Part shown: piece by piece, positions 57,093-64,000 of the stretch | Layout: every line of letters begins with the position of its first letter | How positions within the stretch are numbered: the stretch's first letter is position 1 | DNA from: an uncultured Pelagibacteraceae bacterium | GTDB taxonomy: Bacteria; Pseudomonadota; Alphaproteobacteria; Pelagibacterales; Pelagibacteraceae | Direction of reading: 5' to 3' | Length of the DNA: 64,000 bases | NCBI GenBank assembly: GCA_902545635.1 | Contig: CACCGT010000001.1 | Location: 62,001 to 126,000 of the forward strand | The notes under the pieces: generated by a model | Databases searched by the model: none | What the model saw: only the letters and a program-made list of their open reading frames with translations | What the model was told of the DNA's origin: nothing | Position numbers and translations under genes: made by a program

Positions 57093-58007
57093 ATGTCTTA
57101 TTCATCAATTCATGAAAAATTAGAAAATAAAAAAACTATTATTTTAGATGGCGGGATGGGTGCTGAATTAGAAAAGAATGGCGCTAAAATGGATGAAAAA
57201 ATGTGGTGTGGAAAATGCTCAGTAGATAATCCAGAATTAGTAAGAAAAATTCATGAAGATTATATAAATGCGGGTGCTGATGTAATAACTACTAATACAT
57301 ATAGTACTACACCTATATCAATGAGACAGTATGGTTATGAAGACTTAATAGAGGAATTTAATAAAAAAAGTGTTCAAGTTGCAAAAGATGCAATTAAAAA
57401 TTCAAACAAAGATGTTGCTCTTGCTGGAAGCGTTTCAACTTTTGGTAATTTTTATAAATTAGGAGTTAAAGCAATGATACCTGGCTTTGATGAACAACTT
57501 AAAATTTTATCAGGTGAAGGAGTAGATTTAATTATTTTAGAGGCTATGTCTTCTCAAGCAGATATTGTGGAAACAATGTTAAACTGTTCTACAAAGATAA
57601 GTATACCAGTTTGGTTGTCGGTATCGTGTGTAACGAATGATCAAAATCAAATAATGCTCGGGTACAACGATACAATTGACTCTGATACTCACGTCTATGA
57701 AAATTTTGAAAAATCTATAAATAATTTTAAAAAAATTCATAACGGTCCAATTTTAGTAGCCCACTCTGATATTAAAACTACAGGTAAGGCAATAAAAACC
57801 GCGAGAGAAAATTTTGATGGAGCTATAGGAGCGTATCCAAATAAAGGATATTATGAAAAACCACATTGGAGATTTATAGATGATATGACTCCTGATGATT
57901 ATTTGAATGAAGTAAAAAATTGGGTAAAAGATGGAGCTCAAATTATAGGTGGCTGTTGTGGTATAGGGGTTGATGAAATTAAAGCAATTTCAATTTTAAA
58001 AAACTAA
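57093..58007 (+). CDS. Homocysteine S-methyltransferase family protein; ORF track start 56997, likely start ATG 57093
   Basis: IILDGGMGAELEKNGA; zinc-Cys motif IIGGCCGIGVDEI; start at 57093 (MSYSSIHEK) removes the overlap with the VOC gene. Confidence 0.88.
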   Translation: MSYSSIHEKLENKKTIILDGGMGAELEKNGAKMDEKMWCGKCSVDNPELVRKIHEDYINAGADVITTNTYSTTPISMRQYGYEDLIEEFNKKSVQVAKDAIKNSNKDVALAGSVSTFGNFYKLGVKAMIPGFDEQLKILSGEGVDLIILEAMSSQADIVETMLNCSTKISIPVWLSVSCVTNDQNQIMLGYNDTIDSDTHVYENFEKSINNFKKIHNGPILVAHSDIKTTGKAIKTARENFDGAIGAYPNKGYYEKPHWRFIDDMTPDDYLNEVKNWVKDGAQIIGGCCGIGVDEIKAISILKN

Positions 58008-58025
58008 AGTATAAATTAGAAAATA

Positions 58026-58478
58026 ATGAAAACATTTATTGGTGGAATTGGGTGCTTTTGGGATGAAACTAAATACGAGGGTATTGAAGGTATAATCTCA
58101 ACCGAATGTGGTTACTGTGGAGGTGATGATCCCAATGTAACTTATAAAGCTGTGTGTGGTGGAGACACTGGACATATTGAAGTTGTAAAAGTTCAATATG
58201 ATGAGAAAAAAAAATCATATGAAGATATGGTTAATCTATTTTTTGAACTGCACGACTCTACACAAGTAAATAGACAGGGTACATATGTAGGTATTCAATA
58301 TAGATCTGAAATATTTTATAATACTGATGAAGAAAAAAAGATTGCTGAAAAGGTGTTAAACGAAGTGAATAAAAAATTGGATGGTAAGGTATCAACAAAA
58401 ATATCCAAGGAAAAAAATTATTGTAAAGCAGAAGGATATCACCAGAAATACGAACAAAAAAAATCTTTAAAATATTGA
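58026..58478 (+). CDS. msrA: Peptide methionine sulfoxide reductase A, divergent
   Basis: GGIGCFWDETKYEGIEGIISTECGYCGG; HDSTQVNRQGTYVGIQYRSEIFY. Confidence 0.88.
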   Translation: MKTFIGGIGCFWDETKYEGIEGIISTECGYCGGDDPNVTYKAVCGGDTGHIEVVKVQYDEKKKSYEDMVNLFFELHDSTQVNRQGTYVGIQYRSEIFYNTDEEKKIAEKVLNEVNKKLDGKVSTKISKEKNYCKAEGYHQKYEQKKSLKY

Positions 58479-59632
58479 AAATAAAAAAATTAGCTTCTGT
58501 TAAAAATCCTGAGTTAGAAACAATTAAAGATAATAAGGCTTTATGGAATCTTCCAAAAACTAGAAGATTTGGTTATAGAAATTTACATAAAATAAATCGG
58601 TACAGTCTTTATTTAAGATCTGATCTAGTATTAAGACTAAAGTCAAAACCTAATAATAAAATTAGTAAAATACCATTGGTTAAAAAAATGATCAAAAATA
58701 AATCTTTTTGCTCGTTAATCGTTGGCAAAGGTCAAAATATATTATTTGAAAAATATGCTAAAGATTTCAAAAGAAATCAACCGCAGACGATAATGTCAAT
58801 AACTAAAATGTTTATTAACTTATTTGTTGGTGAACTTGTTAAAAATAAATCAATAGATTTGAATAAAAAAGTTTCACATTATTTGCCTAAAATTGGAAGT
58901 GGTTACGCTGAAGCAAGAATACAAGATGTTTTAAATATGAATATTATAAATTCCTATACCGAAGATTATACTAAAGCATATTCTTCTTCATTTTTACATG
59001 AGCCAGTTGGAGGTTGGAGACTACCAAAAAATTTAAAAAATCATTTAAGCCAAGAGGAATATTTAAATTCAATTAAAAAAATTAAAAACAAAAGTTTAAT
59101 AAATAGTTCTGAATATGCATTTTATAAATCAGCGAATACTGATGTAGTGGGATTAATTGTAGAAAAGGTAAGTGGAAGAACTTTAAGAGATTGGGTATTG
59201 TCGGCAGTTGAAGCTGCTGGCTTTGAAGAAGGCTTATATATTGCTTCTGATAGATATGGAATGCCATGGATGTCTGGTGGTGGTTGTTTAATTGCTAGGG
59301 ATTTTTTAAGAATGGGTTTGCTTTTTGCTAGAAAAGGTATGGGGGTTGGAAATAGAAAAGTTGGATCATCTTCTTATTTTGACAAAACAATTAAAAATTT
59401 AGGACCTAAATACATGGAATTATCAAAAAATAAATATTTGTATTACTCAAATTCAACAATGGTGTCTGGCAACATGATTGGACACTCTGGGTATGGAGGT
59501 CAGTTTTTAGCAACAAATTTTAAAACTGGCAAAGTTGCTGTATTTTTTTCAGTATTGGAAACAAAATCTGCAACAAAAGAAAGTTATAAAGTTGATATGA
59601 TTAATATGTTGATAAATTTAGTTAATAATTAA
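58475..59632 (+). CDS. Serine hydrolase, class C beta-lactamase-like fold
   Basis: SxxK motif in MSITKMFINLFVGELV; YKSANTDVVGLIVEKVSGRTL; MSGGGCLIARDFLRMG. Confidence 0.82.
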   Translation: MKIKKLASVKNPELETIKDNKALWNLPKTRRFGYRNLHKINRYSLYLRSDLVLRLKSKPNNKISKIPLVKKMIKNKSFCSLIVGKGQNILFEKYAKDFKRNQPQTIMSITKMFINLFVGELVKNKSIDLNKKVSHYLPKIGSGYAEARIQDVLNMNIINSYTEDYTKAYSSSFLHEPVGGWRLPKNLKNHLSQEEYLNSIKKIKNKSLINSSEYAFYKSANTDVVGLIVEKVSGRTLRDWVLSAVEAAGFEEGLYIASDRYGMPWMSGGGCLIARDFLRMGLLFARKGMGVGNRKVGSSSYFDKTIKNLGPKYMELSKNKYLYYSNSTMVSGNMIGHSGYGGQFLATNFKTGKVAVFFSVLETKSATKESYKVDMINMLINLVNN

Positions 59633-59640
59633 TATTTAAA

Positions 59641-60630
59641 TTAAGAATACCTTGAAATTAATTTTTTAAGATGATTATCTGTAACACCACAACATCCTCC
59701 AATAATTTGAATTTGGTCATCAATTAGTTTTCCACATTCATCAGTAAATTCATCCTCTGTGTAGGTCACTATTGCCTTATGTGTTTTTGTATCAAACTTA
59801 TGTATTTCTGGATAAAACATAATTGGACCCTGCCAATTATTTTTAATCACCTTCAATCCATCAAAGGCATCAACAAGCCAAGTATGCATAATACCATAAA
59901 CATCTCCGCCCATATTTGTTAGAGATTTCATAATATCATCTAAAAGAACAATCTTATCATCAGGAATAAATTTTGGTTGCTCTATGTATATACTTTCATC
60001 ATAAATAAGTGATTTTTCTTTTTCAGCTCTAAAATTTCTTCCAATTACGTTATTATCGAACTTGCTTATACAGCAACTTAGTCCAACCCAAACAGGTAAA
60101 CCAGTTTCTAATGCAGAGTTAAGTAAGATTTTTGAGTGATCTATATCTAATATCATTTCTAGAATTAAAATATCTACTCCTTCTTCTTTTAAGATTTTAG
60201 CAGCCTCTTTATAATTTCTCTCTTCCTCTCTAAATGAAGGTAAGTACTTTGGATCTGGAACAAATTCATTTTCCTTTAATGAGAAAAAATTCGACATACT
60301 GCCTGCTATTCCAACTATATTTTCTTTCCCTTTATTCTTAATTGCCTTTTTGGCTATTTCTACAGATTTAACAATAAACTCTTTTGTTTCATCACCTCTA
60401 TTAATACTATTCATATTGTGTCTTGTGGTGCTAAAAGTGTTTGCTGTAATAAGATCACAACCTGCATCCATAAAATTTTCATGAACTTGTCTTACAATTT
60501 CTGGCGCTGTGATTGTTGCTAATGCAGAAAAAGCTGGTGTCATCTCACCTCCTAAATTTGCAATCTCAGACCCATTTCCACCATCTAAGAATATTTTTGA
60601 ATTTGATTTAAACTTTTCTTTAAAGAGCAT
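59641..60630 (-). CDS. Homocysteine S-methyltransferase family protein
   Basis: IFLDGGNGSEIANLGGE; IIGGCCGVTDNHLKKL. Confidence 0.88.
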   Translation of the reverse strand: MLFKEKFKSNSKIFLDGGNGSEIANLGGEMTPAFSALATITAPEIVRQVHENFMDAGCDLITANTFSTTRHNMNSINRGDETKEFIVKSVEIAKKAIKNKGKENIVGIAGSMSNFFSLKENEFVPDPKYLPSFREEERNYKEAAKILKEEGVDILILEMILDIDHSKILLNSALETGLPVWVGLSCCISKFDNNVIGRNFRAEKEKSLIYDESIYIEQPKFIPDDKIVLLDDIMKSLTNMGGDVYGIMHTWLVDAFDGLKVIKNNWQGPIMFYPEIHKFDTKTHKAIVTYTEDEFTDECGKLIDDQIQIIGGCCGVTDNHLKKLISRYS

Positions 60631-61524
60631 CTATTTTTCTTCTTTTGGTGCTAGAACAACAGCTAATACTCCTCCTACAACAATCATTGTACTTCCAACA
60701 ACTTCTCTCCAACCAAATGTTTCATCTGTCAAAATACCAGCCGATATAACTCCAACTACTATTTCGCTTAAATATAATATTGCACAAAGGCCTGCACCTA
60801 AAACAGATGGAGACCACATTATAACTACTCCAGTAGGAATAAAATAAAATACTGAAATAAGAACTAAAAAAGTAAACATTGATGCAAAAGCTTCGAACGG
60901 TGGCATAGGCCCCAAGTAATCTTTTAAAATAAAGCCAGCAAAAATATTAAATATTGTCCCATAAACGAAGAAAGAAAAGATTACTGGAAAGACACCATCT
61001 GTTTTGGAAATTTCTAAACGCACTAACCCAGCCCCAAATAGTACACCTCCTAGTAATGCTAACCAATCTCCTGCATTTTGTGGTAACGGTATAATGTTAG
61101 ATTGACTGAAGACTACCCACAAACCCCCAAGCGCTAAGCTTAAAGTTAAAACTCTTTCTAAACCTGGTCTTTTTTTTAAAAAATATATTTCAAAAATAGT
61201 CGTCCAGACAGGTATCATGTAAAACATGATCAATGCTCGTACAACATCTGTAAGCAAGAAACTTAATGCGTAACATATAAAACCACTGCCCGTTAAAAAA
61301 CCAACAAAAGGAATTTCTAAACCAGATGTACGACCTTTATACTTTCTCCACAAAGAGATGGGTGTAAGTAATAAAATTCCGATCATCATTTGAGAAATTG
61401 TTCCCCAACCTCCAGTAAGTCCCCCATCTTCTAAAATTCTTTGAGGTAGCCAATAAACTCCCCATGATCCAGCAGCTATTGCTAATGCAAAAGCTATTTT
61501 AAAATGGTGTTTGTGTCTGACCAT
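60631..61524 (-). CDS. EamA/DMT family transporter
   Basis: Multi-TM; GSWGVYWLPQRILEDGGLTGGW; duplicated EamA-like halves. Confidence 0.85.
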   Translation of the reverse strand: MVRHKHHFKIAFALAIAAGSWGVYWLPQRILEDGGLTGGWGTISQMMIGILLLTPISLWRKYKGRTSGLEIPFVGFLTGSGFICYALSFLLTDVVRALIMFYMIPVWTTIFEIYFLKKRPGLERVLTLSLALGGLWVVFSQSNIIPLPQNAGDWLALLGGVLFGAGLVRLEISKTDGVFPVIFSFFVYGTIFNIFAGFILKDYLGPMPPFEAFASMFTFLVLISVFYFIPTGVVIMWSPSVLGAGLCAILYLSEIVVGVISAGILTDETFGWREVVGSTMIVVGGVLAVVLAPKEEK

Positions 61525-62942
61525 TAGTTTAATTTTGGTTTAATTTTAGAAAAATTAAAAATTTCTTCATATCTTTTTGCAAAAGATATCACTTTTAAAT
61601 CTTCTTTTTGTTTTGCTATAATTTGAATACCTATTGGAAATCCCTCTTTATTAAAACCAATAGGTAAAGAAATTGATGGTAAGTAAAAAAGACTAGCAAA
61701 TATATGTATTTCAATCCATCTATGATAAGTATCCATTAATTTATCATTAATTTTTTCTGGGTGTCTTAAATTTTTATCAAAAGGAAATGATTGTTGAGAT
61801 GGTAAAGCTAAAAAATCAAAATCACCAAATAAACTATTTACATCATTTGATAATTCAATTCTTGAGTTAAGAGCAGATTTTACATCTTCATCTGTAAGTT
61901 TGATACCTTTATTGTATTCCCATATCGCTTGTGGTGTCATCTCATTAATATCTTTTATATTCATTGTAATAATATCCTCATAAATACTTTTTGCTCTCAA
62001 CGTTCCCCAGCAATTCCATAATTTATGAGCATCTATTTTTGGTTTTAAGTTTTCAATTATAACTTTTTGCTTTTCAAGATTGTTAAGTTGTTTGTTACAT
62101 ATTTCAATTATCTCAGGATTATATTCATAATTACCATTCATATCAGATAACCATCCAATTTTTATTTTTGAAAATTCCTGGTCACTTAAATTAACCTCAC
62201 TAAAAGAATTATCTAAACTGAAAGAAATTGGATCTACTTTATGTTCTCCAACTATGACATCTAAAAAAATAGACATATCATCAGGTGTTCTGGCTAGACA
62301 TCCTGGTGTTGAAATAACTGGAAGATTTTTCTTTTTTTCATTTGTTCGATAATCGGGAAGTAATCCTGGTGTTGGTCTAAAACCATAGACATTTGCGTAA
62401 GCAGCAGGTGTTCTACAAGAACCCATCATATCTGTACCATCAGCAAATGGCAGTAAATTTGCTGCAACTGCAACACCAGCTCCACCACTTGATCCACCTG
62501 ATGATTGACTATTTCCATAAATGTTTGGTGTTATTCCAAATAATCTATTAGCTGTATGAGCGCCCACTCCTAATTCAGCAGTATTTGTTTTTCCAATTAT
62601 TATTCCACCGGCATCTATTTGACGATCAACAATTATAGAATTTTTTTTTGGAAAATAATCTTTATATCCGGGAAAACCATAAGTGGTTGGAAAACCAACT
62701 ACATCTAGCAAATCTTTAGAGGCAAGAGGTAAGCCAAATAACGGCTTATTTTCGTCAAAATTTTTGTCCTTAATCTCAGCTTCTTTAATTATTTCTTCTT
62801 CATCCTTAATTGAAACAATAGCATTCAAAGATGGATTAAATTTTTTTATTCTTTCAAAATATAAGCCAACTATTTCTTTTACTGAAACATCCTTTTTCTT
62901 AATTAAAGAAATAATTTCTTTAACTGATTTATTTTCAAGCAT
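61524..62942 (-). CDS. Amidase signature family protein
   Basis: GLPLASKDLLDVVGFPTTYG; QSSGGSSGGAGVAVAANLLPFADGTDMMGSCRTPAAYANVYGFRPTPG. Confidence 0.93.
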   Translation of the reverse strand: MLENKSVKEIISLIKKKDVSVKEIVGLYFERIKKFNPSLNAIVSIKDEEEIIKEAEIKDKNFDENKPLFGLPLASKDLLDVVGFPTTYGFPGYKDYFPKKNSIIVDRQIDAGGIIIGKTNTAELGVGAHTANRLFGITPNIYGNSQSSGGSSGGAGVAVAANLLPFADGTDMMGSCRTPAAYANVYGFRPTPGLLPDYRTNEKKKNLPVISTPGCLARTPDDMSIFLDVIVGEHKVDPISFSLDNSFSEVNLSDQEFSKIKIGWLSDMNGNYEYNPEIIEICNKQLNNLEKQKVIIENLKPKIDAHKLWNCWGTLRAKSIYEDIITMNIKDINEMTPQAIWEYNKGIKLTDEDVKSALNSRIELSNDVNSLFGDFDFLALPSQQSFPFDKNLRHPEKINDKLMDTYHRWIEIHIFASLFYLPSISLPIGFNKEGFPIGIQIIAKQKEDLKVISFAKRYEEIFNFSKIKPKLN

Positions 62943-62954
62943 GAGAATTTACTA

Positions 62955-64000
62955 TTACCTAGCTTTTTTAATGGATGCTAGGGTAATTTCCTTTATTTCT
63001 TCTAAAGTTGCTTTTCTAGGATTTTGTCCATAGGCTTGATCTTTCATTGATTTTTCAGCAATTCTATCAACACAATCCTCGGGGACTCCAATTTCGCTCA
63101 AACTTTTTGGAATTTTAATTCTATCAAGAATGTTTTCAATGTTTGATATAAATGCATCTACAGAATGATCTTTAAATTGCATAGCCTCTGACATTCTTTT
63201 AACTTTTTCTTCCATACCTGGTAGATTAAATTTTAAAACTACAGGTAATATTATTGCATTCGTAAGTCCGTGATGAGTATTGTATTCAGCTCCAACCATA
63301 TGAGCAATAGCATGTACTAATCCTAAACCTTTTAAAAAAGAAATTCCTGCTAAACAAGATCCAACATGCATTCCACCTCTTGCAACTATATTGCTAGGAT
63401 CTTCTACTGCTGTGACTAAAGATTTTGATATCAAAGATAAACCTTCTAAAGCAGCACCATCGCACATTGGATTGAAACCAGGAACACAATAACCCTCTAT
63501 ACCATGAATTAAAGCATCTGCACCAGTCCATGCTGTTAAATTTGCTGGCAATCCAATAGTTAGTTCTGGATCTAACAATGCTAAGGAAGGTCTAACATCT
63601 GGATGCCACATACAAAATTTCATGCCTTCTTTTAAATAAGTAACCATAGCTGAAATTTCTGTTTCAGCTCCAGTTCCAGCAGTTGTTGGAATAGTTATAA
63701 TTTTTGGGAATGGGTTATCCTTGCTAATTTTAGGTGGAGTTAATTCAAACTCAAAATCTCTTAATGGAACGTCATTGTTTGCTGTGAGGCAAATTAATTT
63801 TCCTCCATCCATGGCACTGCCTCCACCGATTGCAATTATAGCATCATGGTTTCCATCTTTAAATTTACTAACACCATTTGAAACCTCATCTTCTCTTGGA
63901 TTTGGAGATATATCAAAAAATAAATCGGATTTTACTTCAGAACTTTTTAAATAATTTTGTAAATTAATTATAAATGGTAATTTTGTGCTACCTTTATCTG
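62955..64000 (-). CDS. Iron-containing alcohol dehydrogenase, truncated by window end
   Basis: ORF track lists 63812 as start, but the frame stays open to 64000 and reads ...DISPNPREDEVSNGVSKFKDGNHDAIIAIGGGSAMDGGK, a Fe-ADH motif; TIPTTAGTGAETEISA. Confidence 0.9.
   Translation of the reverse strand, partial: DKGSTKLPFIINLQNYLKSSEVKSDLFFDISPNPREDEVSNGVSKFKDGNHDAIIAIGGGSAMDGGKLICLTANNDVPLRDFEFELTPPKISKDNPFPKIITIPTTAGTGAETEISAMVTYLKEGMKFCMWHPDVRPSLALLDPELTIGLPANLTAWTGADALIHGIEGYCVPGFNPMCDGAALEGLSLISKSLVTAVEDPSNIVARGGMHVGSCLAGISFLKGLGLVHAIAHMVGAEYNTHHGLTNAIILPVVLKFNLPGMEEKVKRMSEAMQFKDHSVDAFISNIENILDRIKIPKSLSEIGVPEDCVDRIAEKSMKDQAYGQNPRKATLEEIKEITLASIKKAR

Noticed and set aside
60509-60847. 112-aa plus-strand ORF
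   Set aside because: Antisense across the junction of two well-supported minus-strand genes
1-64000. Glycine or SAM riboswitches near the C1-metabolism genes
   Set aside because: SAR11 is known to carry riboswitches on some C1 genes, but I did not recognise a convincing conserved core in these short intergenics by eye; a cmsearch with Rfam models would be decisive
1-64000. CRISPR arrays, tRNA/rRNA genes, transposases, prophage genes
   Set aside because: No regularly spaced repeats, cloverleaf-like CCA-end regions, rRNA motifs or recombinase-like ORFs were recognised

Overview
The window is AT-rich and gene-dense, almost certainly from a SAR11 / Candidatus Pelagibacter-type alphaproteobacterium (inferred from composition, very short intergenic gaps and gene content). 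No tRNA, rRNA, CRISPR array or mobile element was recognised. Most genes concern uptake and breakdown of methylated and nitrogenous osmolytes. (1) A glycine-betaine ABC transporter (proX, proV, partial proW) whose genes are interleaved with a MORN-repeat protein and two other small ORFs. (2) A divergent methylamine / N-methylglutamate-type cluster: DUF1989-GcvT fusion, winged-helix-like protein, SoxB-like FAD oxidoreductase, gmaS, mgsABC, a conserved hypothetical, ammonium transporter, two single-TM small proteins, GlnT-like glutamine synthetase and a diaminopropionate ammonia-lyase-like PLP enzyme. (3) A housekeeping block: photolyase, YjbQ, ZapE, BamB, aconitase and others. (4) A dipeptide/opine-type ABC transporter with a fused double ATPase. 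(5) A seven-gene cluster: GcvT-family protein, peptidase E, FMN hydroxy-acid oxidase, TPP enzyme, transthyretin/HIUase-like protein, DmdA-like protein and thiolase. (6) A polyamine-type ABC transporter next to an EutD/DoeA-like and EutA-like pair, which suggests ectoine-type catabolism. (7) Two homocysteine S-methyltransferase-family proteins with MsrA and a serine hydrolase. Most interesting points: the HIUase-like protein that lost its YRGS signature inside an apparently non-purine operon, the reduced N-methylglutamate-dehydrogenase-like gene set, the candidate ectoine locus, an unlisted 51-aa TM ORF behind the ammonium transporter, and stem-loops directly downstream of three ABC solute-binding-protein genes.
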